DNA of 18,902 nucleotides from Treponema sp. (GTDB lineage: Bacteria; Spirochaetota; Spirochaetia; Treponematales; Treponemataceae): positions 1 through 18,902 of the forward strand of contig JAFZWX010000102.1 in the NCBI GenBank assembly GCA_017617145.1. The letters are read 5' to 3'. The translations under genes were made by a program, and so were the position numbers. The first letter of the stretch is position 1. Every line of letters begins with the position of its first letter. Under the pieces are notes generated by a model that saw nothing but the letters and a program-made list of their open reading frames with translations, searched no databases and was not told the DNA's origin. Shown here piece after piece: positions 1-6,338 of this stretch.

Positions 1-1
1 A

Positions 2-559
2 GGTACAATTATCTTGCTTTCAACAATCGTTATCTGGTTCCTGTCATTCTTTGGCTGGGCAGACGGCAGCTTTGGAATGCTCGAAGAAGATCAGATGGAT
101 TGCAGTATTCTTGCTAAGCTTGGAAGTTTGATTGCCTGGATATTTACACCAATTGGCTGGGGTAACTGGCAGGCTGCTGTTGCTTCTGTTACAGGTCTTG
201 TTGCTAAGGAAAATATTGTTGGTACAATGGGTATCCTTTACGGTGGTGAAGCAACCTGGGGTAACATGGCAGCTGCATTTACAGGTCCTGCAGGGCTTTC
301 GTTCCTTCTGTTCAACCTTTTGTGCGCTCCATGTTTTGCCGCAATTGGTGCCATCAAGCGCGAAATGAACAGCAGAAAGTGGACCTGGGCCGCAATTGGA
401 TATCAGTGTGGCTTTGCTTATGTTGTATCATTTGTTGTTTACCAGTTAGGAAAACTCTTTACCGGTAACGTAAATATATTTGGAACAATTCTGGCATTTG
501 CTGTAATTGTCTGCTTTGTATGGCTGTTGTTTAGAAAACCGCTAAAGGCTGTAAAATAG
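2..559 (+). CDS. feoB: Ferrous iron transporter FeoB, C-terminal part (5' end outside window)
   Basis: This is the C-terminal membrane portion of FeoB, the inner-membrane Fe(II) uptake protein. The frame is already open at base 2, so the apparent TTG start at 14 is internal and the N-terminal G domain lies outside the window. The visible 186 residues contain the FeoB-type stretch running from FTPIGWGNWQAAVASVTGLV into AKENIVGT, followed by several hydrophobic segments typical of the FeoB core and C-terminal membrane region. A basic tail (FRKPLKAVK) ends the protein. A small FeoB-associated Cys-rich gene follows 58 bases downstream, and a DtxR-type regulator faces the pair from the other strand, which supports an iron-uptake locus. 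The family call is firm; completeness of the upstream part cannot be judged. Confidence 0.95.
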   Translation, partial: GTIILLSTIVIWFLSFFGWADGSFGMLEEDQMDCSILAKLGSLIAWIFTPIGWGNWQAAVASVTGLVAKENIVGTMGILYGGEATWGNMAAAFTGPAGLSFLLFNLLCAPCFAAIGAIKREMNSRKWTWAAIGYQCGFAYVVSFVVYQLGKLFTGNVNIFGTILAFAVIVCFVWLLFRKPLKAVK

Positions 560-565
560 ATTGTC

Positions 566-594
566 GGGTCACCCTTCGACAGGCTCAGGGACCG
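566..594. repeat. Hairpin-forming interspersed-repeat-like element
   Basis: The spacer between feoB and the next gene holds an imperfect palindrome, GGTcaCCCT...AGGGACC, with the core CCCTTCGACAGGCTCAGGG at 572-590. Its composition is GC-rich against AT-rich surroundings. From memory, a core like this is dispersed in intergenic regions of many bacterial genomes, which would make it a REP-like element; I could not check that here. There is no T-tract, so it is not a standard terminator, but it could trim or stabilise the feoB transcript. Confidence 0.5.
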
Positions 595-617
595 CGATAT
601 TGCTATAGGAGGCGCGC

Positions 618-785
618 ATGTTAGGAACAATTATCGTCAGTTTAATACTTCTTGGTATTGTGGCTGCTATTATTCACTGGATGGTAAAAACAAAACGTTC
701 GGGGAAAAATTTGTGCAGCTGCGGCGGTAAGTGTTCCTCTTGTGGCGCAGCTTGTCAGTATAGAAAATCAGAATTCAAAGAATAA
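618..785 (+). CDS. FeoB-associated Cys-rich membrane protein
   Basis: A 55-residue protein, shorter than most gene-finder cutoffs, starts at an ATG with a perfect AGGAGG Shine-Dalgarno site five bases upstream (607-612). Residues 3-22 form one hydrophobic helix (GTIIVSLILLGIVAAIIHWM). A basic linker (KTKRSGK) and a cysteine cluster with the pattern CSCGGKCSSCGAAC follow. This layout, one transmembrane helix plus a short Cys-rich tail directly after feoB, is that of the FeoB-associated Cys-rich membrane protein family. The cysteines could bind Fe(II) or a cluster and hand iron to or from FeoB, but the role is not settled for the family. The gene ends two bases before the converging regulator gene, with no terminator between them. 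Confidence 0.9.
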   Translation: MLGTIIVSLILLGIVAAIIHWMVKTKRSGKNLCSCGGKCSSCGAACQYRKSEFKE

Positions 786-787
786 AA

Positions 788-1165
788 TTATTTGGCGTTG
801 GCTCTGTTATTTTTTACAAGCTTTTTGATTGCTTTAAAAGATTCAGGGCTGATGTCGTGTTCAATTTTACAGGCATCGGCAACAGCGATGTCTTTTTTTA
901 CGCCCAGCTGTTCAAAAAATTCTGTAAGAATTGTGTGGCGTTCATAAATTGTCTTTGCAATATCAAGACCCTTTGTAAGAAGTGTAATAGTCTGATCTTC
1001 GGCAATAGAAATATATCCTTCCTTTTCAAGATTATGAAGAGTAACGCTAACAGAAGGACGAGAAAAATTAAGTGACTTTGCTACATCAATAGAGCGCACT
1101 GCTCCTTCCTTAGACAAAACAAGAATAGTTTCCAAATACATTTCTGCAGATTCTCTAATAACCAT
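788..1165 (-). CDS. DtxR/MntR-family metal-dependent transcriptional repressor (two-domain, iron-type ligands)
   Basis: This 125-residue protein is a metal-responsive repressor, probably of the adjacent iron uptake genes. The start chosen is the internal ATG at 1165, preceded by AGAGGTGA, rather than the upstream ATG at 1198, which would lie across the predicted -10 box. Residues 5-65 form the winged helix (recognition segment around SRPSVSVTLHNLEKEGY), and residues 66-120 form the metal-binding dimerisation domain. Visible ligands are Met9, Glu12, His77, Cys99, Glu102 and His103. The EMYL and DACKIEH patterns match the Met10/Cys102/Glu105/His106 set of DtxR rather than the Asp8/Glu99 set of Bacillus MntR, so iron sensing is favoured. 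The SH3-like third domain of DtxR is absent. The operator pair upstream suggests autoregulation. Confidence 0.88.
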   Translation of the reverse strand: MVIRESAEMYLETILVLSKEGAVRSIDVAKSLNFSRPSVSVTLHNLEKEGYISIAEDQTITLLTKGLDIAKTIYERHTILTEFFEQLGVKKDIAVADACKIEHDISPESFKAIKKLVKNNRANAK

Positions 1166-1186
1166 TTTTTCACCTCTTATGTATCT

Positions 1187-1215
1187 AGTATAGTGCATAG
1201 AATGGTGTAAAACAA
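1187..1215 (-). promoter_or_regulatory. Probable sigma-70 promoter of the DtxR-type gene
   Basis: Read on the minus strand, TTGTTT (1210-1215) and TATACT (1187-1192) are separated by 17 bases. Transcription would start about 20 bases before the AGAGGTGA ribosome site and the ATG at 1165. The -10 is strong (5 of 6) and the -35 weak (3 of 6), which fits a regulated promoter. Confidence 0.55.
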
Positions 1216-1233
1216 GAACTATTTCAAAATAAA

Positions 1234-1303
1234 TATGTTGTTAGACTTGACTAACTCGTAAGAATTTTATAATATCTGTTTGTTAGTCTAACCTAACAAC
1301 ATA
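1234..1303. promoter_or_regulatory. Inverted pair of DtxR-box-like operators
   Basis: Two 22-base arms (1234-1255 and 1282-1303) are inverted copies matching at 19 of 22 positions, separated by 26 bases. Each arm holds a DtxR-box-like site. On the minus strand, 1296-1278 reads TTAGGTTAGACTAACAAAC, matching 15 of 19 positions of the remembered DtxR consensus TTAGGTTAGSCTAACCTAA; the left copy (1241-1259, plus strand) matches 11 of 19. The pair lies 20-90 bases upstream of the regulator's promoter. The AT-rich spacer between the arms contains TATAAT on the plus strand (1268-1273), with TTGACT 15 bases before it (1247-1252), so a second promoter may be buried between the operators. Confidence 0.6.
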
Positions 1304-1323
1304 CTGCTCTTATAAGGTTTGTC

Positions 1324-1360
1324 AAAAAAAATAGCGAAGAAGGTTTAAAAAGCAATCTTC
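1324..1360 (-). terminator. Weak candidate terminator after the PfkB kinase gene
   Basis: On the minus strand a short GAAGA/TCTTC stem (1356-1360 with 1336-1340) is followed by GCTA and a run of eight T (1331-1324). The stem has only five pairs and a 15-base loop, so the call is weak. On the plus strand the same stem is followed by AAAATAATTTTTT, so it could work weakly in both directions. Confidence 0.35.
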
Positions 1361-1373
1361 AAAATAATTTTTT

Positions 1374-2291
1374 CTACCTCTGATAAATCAGCTGATTTAC
1401 TTCATCCAATGTCGGTGGATTTAATGGCAGAGGAAAACGTGAAATTGCTACCGCTGAACAGGCACTTGCAAAGCGAACGGTTTCATCATCAGTCATTCCT
1501 TTGAGCAAGGCATATACACAACCAGCCTTAAAAGTATCACCGGCACCTAATGTACTTTTGACTTCTACATTAAACGGCTTCATTTTCTTTATTGCTTCAC
1601 CTTTTCTGGCATACAACATTTCACGACCGCCCTGTGTAATAATCGTAAGCCCGTCTGCTTCATTTTGCATAAGGTTCATTATTTCTTCGGGCTTCATTCC
1701 CTGATAACCATTTGAAGTACATTCTTTAGATACAACATTGATTGCGGCATGTTTGTGAAGAAATGAATCATGCCTTGAATCAATTGTCACATACGGAATC
1801 TTATATTGAATACAGATTTTTGCGGCAAGCTCTGATTCCTCACCAAAGAAAGGATCAATGGCCACGACCTTGCTGCTTCGTATGTCATCTTCTTTTGGAA
1901 TATTCCACCAGCGTTTTCCTGAAGAAAAAAGCGTCTGAAAAAATCCCATAGGAGAACGCACCAGACCTGAAATAACGACGTAATCCATAACTCCAGGATT
2001 ATCTGCACAGAAATTCAACGAAGATAAATCCACAGACTTATCTGTATAAAAATCTTTAAGCATAGGAGCTACTTCAGTTCCTATCCATGTTCCATCCATA
2101 CGAACCGAAATTCCCAAAGACGAAAGAACCGTTGCCGCAGTTCCAGTTTCACCACCCGGCAGAAAAAACTTTTCACCGATTTCAGAATATTCATCTGGTT
2201 TTAAAAATCCATCTTTCAAAAGAAAAGAATGTGTTCCAAGTATCTGCCCGAATAAATATACTTCTGGTTTATTGGTAACTGTATCTTTCAT
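1374..2291 (-). CDS. PfkB/ribokinase-family sugar kinase
   Basis: This 305-residue cytoplasmic kinase of the ribokinase/PfkB fold would phosphorylate a sugar or nucleoside with ATP. The N-terminal signature is at residues 46-60 (GGETGTAATVLSSLG). The C-terminal signature lies around residues 246-257, with the GAGD anion hole at 249-252 and Asp252 as the catalytic base. The ATG at 2291 was chosen because AAGGAG lies nine bases upstream and the fold begins soon after with VYLFGQ. A GTG at 2357 would add 22 residues with no family character. The substrate cannot be read from the sequence; the bulky WW pair near residue 119 and the RSPMGFF stretch are unusual for plain ribokinase. The leader carries a 24-base copy of the end of the phosphatidyltransferase gene at 5105-5587. 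Confidence 0.87.
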   Translation of the reverse strand: MKDTVTNKPEVYLFGQILGTHSFLLKDGFLKPDEYSEIGEKFFLPGGETGTAATVLSSLGISVRMDGTWIGTEVAPMLKDFYTDKSVDLSSLNFCADNPGVMDYVVISGLVRSPMGFFQTLFSSGKRWWNIPKEDDIRSSKVVAIDPFFGEESELAAKICIQYKIPYVTIDSRHDSFLHKHAAINVVSKECTSNGYQGMKPEEIMNLMQNEADGLTIITQGGREMLYARKGEAIKKMKPFNVEVKSTLGAGDTFKAGCVYALLKGMTDDETVRFASACSAVAISRFPLPLNPPTLDEVNQLIYQR

Positions 2292-2303
2292 ATCATCAGT
2301 CTC

Positions 2304-2327
2304 CTTATAAAATGCCCTTCCTGAATT
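2304..2327. repeat. 24-base exact direct repeat, copy 1
   Basis: This 24-base stretch, in the leader of the PfkB gene, is identical and in the same orientation to 5115-5138, the end of the CDP-alcohol phosphatidyltransferase gene. In one minus-strand frame it reads IQEGHFIR, the same peptide that ends that enzyme. It therefore looks like the leftover tail of a second phosphatidyltransferase-like gene once joined to the kinase gene. Confidence 0.7.
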
Positions 2328-2346
2328 TGATTTCAGAATATTCGTA

Positions 2347-3222
2347 TTAATTCTCACTCGGATTCACATGAATCATTACATGCTTTATTGAAGGGAACTG
2401 CTCTTCAAGATTCTTATGCACGGTTTCAGCGATTTCGTGGGCTTCTACTAGAGTACGATTTCTATCTACGGAAATCTCAAGCTCAACATAGACCTTATTT
2501 CCGAACTGTCTTGTATGAAACAAATCGATGCCTTCTACACCCTGCTGCTGTTTTATAAAGTTTTGAACATCATCTTCAAATTCTTTGCTGCATGAAGTAT
2601 CAAGCATTTTTTCAAGCGCATCTTTGGTTATATCAAAAGATACCTTCAGTATGCACAAGCAGATTATGATACTTGCAATCGGGTCCATAATTGGATATCC
2701 GATTTTTGCTAAACCAATACCTATAAACGAGCCTACTGAAGAAATTGCATCTGAACGATGATGTCATGCATCTGCTTTAAAGGCTGAAGAGTCAAGCTTC
2801 TTTGCATAGTACATGGTGTACCAGAACATTCCTTCCTTTACTACAATTGAAACTACCGCAGCTATCAGCGGAAGCAGAGTCGGGACTTCAAGCTCAGAGG
2901 GTTCAATTATTTTGTGAATACCGGTATATCCTATACCCAAACCTGTAACAGCCAGGATTATACCTAAGATAAGGGAAGCAACACATTCAAGACGCTCATG
3001 GCCATAAGGATGTTCTTTATCCTCCGGTCGTTTAGACATCAGAACGCCAATATATGCAATCAGCGTAGCAAACACATCAGACAAAGGATGAACTGCATCT
3101 GATATCATCGCACCGGAATTACCCAGAATACCCGAAATCAATTTGAATGCAGCGAGCAGCACATTGCCGAGTATACCAATTGTTGACAGCTTGCTTACAA
3201 TTTTCTTTTCGTCCATTGACAT
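2347..3222 (-). pseudogene. Cation diffusion facilitator (CDF) transporter interrupted by an in-frame TGA
   Basis: Read through one stop, this is a normal-length 291-residue CDF efflux protein for divalent metals such as Zn, Fe or Mn. The first 152 residues hold the early membrane helices and the first metal half-site, SDAVHPLSDV. Codon 153 is TGA (2764-2766), and the frame resumes at once with HHRSDAISS. In CDF proteins that position is normally Trp (ADAWHHRSDA), so one TGG-to-TGA change explains it; there is no frameshift. The second half-site HHRSD and the cytoplasmic domain (to HVNPSEN) lie after the stop, so a truncated product would lack half the transport site. TGA ends other genes here, so it is not read as Trp generally. 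A sequencing error or leaky TGA-C readthrough remains possible. Confidence 0.85.
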
Positions 3223-3261
3223 TTTTTTATATTCCCCTTACTTTGCTTTATCCAGCGGTTT

Positions 3262-3720
3262 TTAGTTACCCTTTATGACTTTTAAAGCAGCATTCAGTTT
3301 TTCGTCTTCTTTTTTGTTTATCAGATTTGAAACTATGATACTGATTGCTGTACTCAAAACATAGCAGGCTAAAAAAATCAGCCAGTATTTTAATTCATTC
3401 GAAATCCATTTAAAACAGAATGCAGAAATCATAATGAAAATCGTACTCAAACCAAAAAACAAAACATAACGTACAAGACCGCCAAGAGTTTTTATGATTG
3501 CATCCGTCAAAAATATCAATTTAAAAAGACTGATTGTAAAAGCTAACAAAAAAAGTTGAAACAAAGATTCAACTGCAATACCCGAACTGCCAAGTCTGAA
3601 AAGGCTCGAAACTGCACCTGCCCCTTCTCCAAGCACAAACGTAAGAAACGTAAAAATCAAAATTACAGAAGCTGAGATTTCCAGAAAATCTTTTATAAAA
3701 CTAATCAATCGTTTTTGCAT
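3262..3720 (-). CDS. DUF3021-family four-helix membrane protein
   Basis: This 152-residue integral membrane protein has four hydrophobic stretches (about residues 14-32, 51-75, 82-104 and 110-132) and a charged C-terminus (NKKEDEKLNAALKVIKGN). Small four-helix proteins of this kind, encoded right after a stand-alone LytTR regulator, belong to the DUF3021 family. In that arrangement they are thought to modulate the regulator, but the mechanism is unknown. The ATG at 3720 was chosen: it sits just after TTGGAG and overlaps the end of the LytTR gene by 20 bases. An earlier in-frame ATG at 3765 lies deeper in the LytTR gene and would add a charged, non-family extension. Confidence 0.75.
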   Translation of the reverse strand: MQKRLISFIKDFLEISASVILIFTFLTFVLGEGAGAVSSLFRLGSSGIAVESLFQLFLLAFTISLFKLIFLTDAIIKTLGGLVRYVLFFGLSTIFIMISAFCFKWISNELKYWLIFLACYVLSTAISIIVSNLINKKEDEKLNAALKVIKGN

Positions 3721-4168
3721 TTGAAACTCCAAGGTTATAGATTTTTGCCTTAAACTCTTCTGCATACAAGCGCGAAATTATAAGCTGATAACCATTTTCA
3801 AGCGTAACGCGAATCCGCCTGTCTATATCAGATTTTATGCTTTTGATTTTATTCAGATTAAGAAGAGTTGATTTATTTACGCGGACAAAGTTACATTCGC
3901 CAAGCATTGATTCCAGCTCGTAAAGGCGGTAAGTACTTTCATAAACTTCCTCGCCGGTATAGATAAAGGTGTTCCTCTCCAGGCTTTCAACATACAAAAC
4001 AGTTTTCAAATCTATAAGATGAACTTCGCCGTTTTTCTTTGCCGAAAGTTTTTTATCTGAAAGACGGAAAACGCTAATGAGCCGCTCCAGTTCAGGAGTT
4101 ATTTCTTTACAGGTAATCGAAAGAGTCGTTTCCTGAACCGAACTGTCTGTCTGAATTACAATTTTCAT
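3701..4168 (-). CDS. Stand-alone LytTR-type DNA-binding regulator
   Basis: This 155-residue cytoplasmic transcription factor has a LytTR domain over about residues 47-145. Characteristic blocks are VLYVESLERNTFIYTG, the FVRVNKSTLLNLNKIKSI segment and the C-terminal LENGYQLIISRLYAEEFK. There is no response-regulator receiver domain; the first 45 residues are a short lead-in. LytTR proteins of this size followed by a DUF3021 gene form a known two-gene module. The ATG overlaps the stop of the upstream membrane-protein gene (ATGA, 4165-4168), and the downstream gene overlaps by 20 bases, so all three are probably translationally coupled. Targets are unknown, though autoregulation of the unit is likely. 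Confidence 0.9.
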   Translation of the reverse strand: MKIVIQTDSSVQETTLSITCKEITPELERLISVFRLSDKKLSAKKNGEVHLIDLKTVLYVESLERNTFIYTGEEVYESTYRLYELESMLGECNFVRVNKSTLLNLNKIKSIKSDIDRRIRVTLENGYQLIISRLYAEEFKAKIYNLGVSNAKTID

Positions 4169-4992
4169 TCTTTTATTGTATCACGCTTTGCACAGATTTT
4201 CATGAACAAAAAGTAAAGTGCTGTTGTAAACAACGGAGCCGCAAAAACATAGATAAAACTCAAATCATGCAAAACCAAACTCTGATAAATCACAAAGGAA
4301 ATCACTGAAAGCACATATAGTACTACAATCTTTACTATCGGTTTGTAGCGGTTGATAAGCCACAAAACAAAGGCAAAAATCACCGGCAGTAAGAACTGCG
4401 CAAGAACACGAATGTCTGCACTGCCAGATTCAATCGCTACATTCTGAACTACAGCAAAAATAATAGAAATAACTGCATAGCCCATAAAAACTATGATTGC
4501 TGCATAAAATGCACGAATCAGATTTTTTGATTTCTCCGATTTTTCTTCTGTTGAATTAAGATGACGATAAACAAGCACGCTGAATAAAAGTGTCTGACTG
4601 CATATTTCCGGCAAGCCTACAAAATGAAAAGCAAATGGCAGCTTTGAATAGACAACGCCTTCGATTGAACTTGGTGCAGCTGCAGGTGCGCCAATGATTC
4701 CGATTCCTACAAACAAAAGCCAGAGCTTCAACCAGCCCGATTTCTGCTTAATAAAATCAATCAGCGGAATTAAAATAAGCCCGTACAGCAAGCCTCTGAT
4801 AATCTGAATAAAAGGACCTGCCGCACTGGCTGCTCCATCAAATGTCCTGAAATAATCACAGACTACAGGCTGTTTCCACCATTCGCTGTAACCCATCAGC
4901 TGAGAGAAAATCACACCACAGATAAAATAGGTAATAACATGTGCAAAAGTAACATAAAGCACAAATGAAATTGTTTTCTTTGATTTTTCCAT
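4165..4992 (-). CDS. Multi-pass membrane protein of unknown function in the LytTR unit
   Basis: I do not recognise this 275-residue protein. It is hydrophobic throughout, with about eight predicted membrane helices; examples start near residues 8, 63, 90, 120, 165, 200, 225 and 240. Loops are short, and a charged cytoplasmic-looking stretch (NSTEEKSEKSKN) sits in the middle. A proline/alanine-rich segment, GAPAAAPSSIEGVVYSKLPF, is its most distinctive feature. The ATG at 4992 was chosen because AGGAG lies six bases upstream; the ATG at 5043 would add a polar 17-residue tail. It is the first gene of a three-gene unit with the LytTR and DUF3021 genes and overlaps the LytTR start by ATGA, so it may be the unit's output or sensor. 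No catalytic motif was seen. Confidence 0.75.
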   Translation of the reverse strand: MEKSKKTISFVLYVTFAHVITYFICGVIFSQLMGYSEWWKQPVVCDYFRTFDGAASAAGPFIQIIRGLLYGLILIPLIDFIKQKSGWLKLWLLFVGIGIIGAPAAAPSSIEGVVYSKLPFAFHFVGLPEICSQTLLFSVLVYRHLNSTEEKSEKSKNLIRAFYAAIIVFMGYAVISIIFAVVQNVAIESGSADIRVLAQFLLPVIFAFVLWLINRYKPIVKIVVLYVLSVISFVIYQSLVLHDLSFIYVFAAPLFTTALYFLFMKICAKRDTIKE

Positions 4993-5030
4993 TATTATCT
5001 CCTCTTGGCTTTTTTGTTTAGCCTGAGAAG

Positions 5031-5079
5031 AATATAATGCCACTTGTTTTTGAAGGAAACCCGGTTTTGCACAAGTTGC
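5031..5079 (-). promoter_or_regulatory. Possible promoter/operator of the LytTR unit
   Basis: Two 9-base inverted arms, GCAACTTGT (5071-5079, minus strand) and ACAAGTGGC (5039-5047), pair with one mismatch. They lie just upstream of a -10-like TATATT (5031-5036) and about 40-85 bases before the chosen ATG at 4992. No good -35 is visible, which would fit an activator-dependent promoter. The pair could be a regulator site for the LytTR protein. Confidence 0.3.
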
Positions 5080-5104
5080 CGGATTTAGGGTATAAGATGC
5101 CGGT

Positions 5105-5587
5105 TTATTTTATTCTTATAAAATGCCCTTCCTGAATTGCAGCAAGTATTGCAACAGCACAAACTGGAATGGCGATATATTTTATTTCAACAAAAGGCAC
5201 GGTCAGCGGTAATGCAAAAAGCATCAAACCTGTTACCTTATTTAAGATTGTATGAAGCATTACAAATTGTTTCTGCACAATAAAACCTGAAACAATATTG
5301 ATTATCCGGATTAGTGCAATAATTCCAATCCAAATATAAATCCAGACTGGAATACTTATTGCCGGAAATATTTTTATCAAGCAGACCGCAACAAATACGA
5401 TATCAGCAATAGAATCCAGCCTTGCACCAAACTCACTTTCTTTTCCAGTTTTTCGCGCAACAGTTCCATCAATCATATCCGTTATGCCGGCTGCAAGATA
5501 CAATGCGTAAAATGCAGGCGAGAAAGCCGGAAAGAAAAGAAGCGCTATACTTATTATGAATCTACTGCCGGTTATTATATTTGCCAT
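5105..5587 (-). CDS. CDP-alcohol phosphatidyltransferase family protein
   Basis: This 160-residue integral membrane enzyme transfers a phosphatidyl group from a CDP-alcohol to an acceptor alcohol, as in phospholipid head-group synthesis. The full family signature is present: Asp37-x2-Asp40-Gly41-x2-Ala44-Arg45-x8-Gly54-x3-Asp58-x3-Asp62. Hydrophobic stretches cover most of the rest (about 8-30, 62-85, 87-105, 115-135 and 137-152). At 160 residues it is shorter than typical PgsA (about 180 or more), so its acceptor cannot be assigned. The ATG at 5587 has only a weak upstream AAAGAAAT. It lies 43 bases after the stop of the metallopeptidase gene at the end of the R-M operon, with no terminator between, so it may be read through from there. 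Confidence 0.88.
   Translation of the reverse strand: MANIITGSRFIISIALLFFPAFSPAFYALYLAAGITDMIDGTVARKTGKESEFGARLDSIADIVFVAVCLIKIFPAISIPVWIYIWIGIIALIRIINIVSGFIVQKQFVMLHTILNKVTGLMLFALPLTVPFVEIKYIAIPVCAVAILAAIQEGHFIRIK
5115..5138. repeat. 24-base exact direct repeat, copy 2
   Basis: This copy is identical to 2304-2327 and lies inside the last codons of the CDP-alcohol phosphatidyltransferase gene, where it encodes IQEGHFIR. The identity stops abruptly on both sides. It is probably the parental copy, since it is in a functional frame here. Confidence 0.7.
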
Positions 5588-5630
5588 GTTCTTATATTTC
5601 TTTAGAATTTCAAATTTTTGTAAATGCTTT

Positions 5631-6338
5631 TTAATTTTTTACGACAAATAAATACTCAAGTTCCTTTTTGAGTATTTCCCAATCTGGAACAAAAAACTCA
5701 AAAGTCTCATAAAATCCTTTTCCGTGATTTGGATGGATTAAGTGACATAATTCATGATAAATAACTTGTTTTATACAATTATTATTGGAGCATACAAGCA
5801 GAGTATTTAATGTCATTCTAGCCGGTTTCGATTTTGCACTTTGAGACAAACTACCCCAACGAGTTTTCATTATTCTTAATGTCAAAACAGGTTTCGTATA
5901 TTTGGGATAATAGTTCTTAAAATGCAACCAGCACTCTTCAAACAATTCATTAAAAATCTCATTAGCCATTTCTTTTTGCCATCGTATAAAAGTATTCTGA
6001 AACGACTCTGGCGTTTTTATCCTTGTTTGAATTATGAGATTATTTCCAGAAAGATAAACCGCACTTTTTTTTACAAATTCATTATTTGATTTAAGAATAT
6101 ATTGTTTTCCACGAAAGTAAAAAGATTCACCAGGTACATAAAAATGATTAACAGGAATTTGTGCAACATCTTTCTTTTCCTTTATTTTTGCAGTTATCCA
6201 TTTTTCCTTAGAAATAACAAAATTATTTATTCTTTTATCTGAAACATTTTTGGGAGCTCTTACTTCTATTGTTTTATCAGGAAGAATTTGAATTTGTATT
6301 GTTTTTCTATTAGAGCGAACCAATTTATAGCAATACAT
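5631..6338 (-). CDS. YgjP-type (M48-like, DUF45) zinc metallopeptidase domain protein
   Basis: This 235-residue soluble protein has the metallopeptidase motif HELCHLIHPNH near the C-terminus. His195, His199 and His205 would be the zinc ligands and Glu196 the catalytic base. A second family block upstream, RIMKTRWGSLSQ (residues 155-166), is typical of YgjP/DUF45 proteins. Such proteins are often encoded next to hsdR in type I R-M operons, but their substrate there is unknown; SprT-like proteases that act on DNA-bound proteins are a loose analogy. The ATG overlaps the last base of hsdR (TAATG) and has GGAG nine bases upstream, so it is the last gene of the operon and translationally coupled to HsdR. 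All catalytic residues are intact. Confidence 0.88.
   Translation of the reverse strand: MYCYKLVRSNRKTIQIQILPDKTIEVRAPKNVSDKRINNFVISKEKWITAKIKEKKDVAQIPVNHFYVPGESFYFRGKQYILKSNNEFVKKSAVYLSGNNLIIQTRIKTPESFQNTFIRWQKEMANEIFNELFEECWLHFKNYYPKYTKPVLTLRIMKTRWGSLSQSAKSKPARMTLNTLLVCSNNNCIKQVIYHELCHLIHPNHGKGFYETFEFFVPDWEILKKELEYLFVVKN

Noticed and set aside
2347..3222. TGA read as Trp by an alternative code, or as selenocysteine
   Set aside because: TGA ends other genes in the window (hsdS and the membrane protein at 4165), the many Trp codons checked are TGG, and the position is a conserved Trp rather than Cys; no SECIS-like evidence was sought beyond this.
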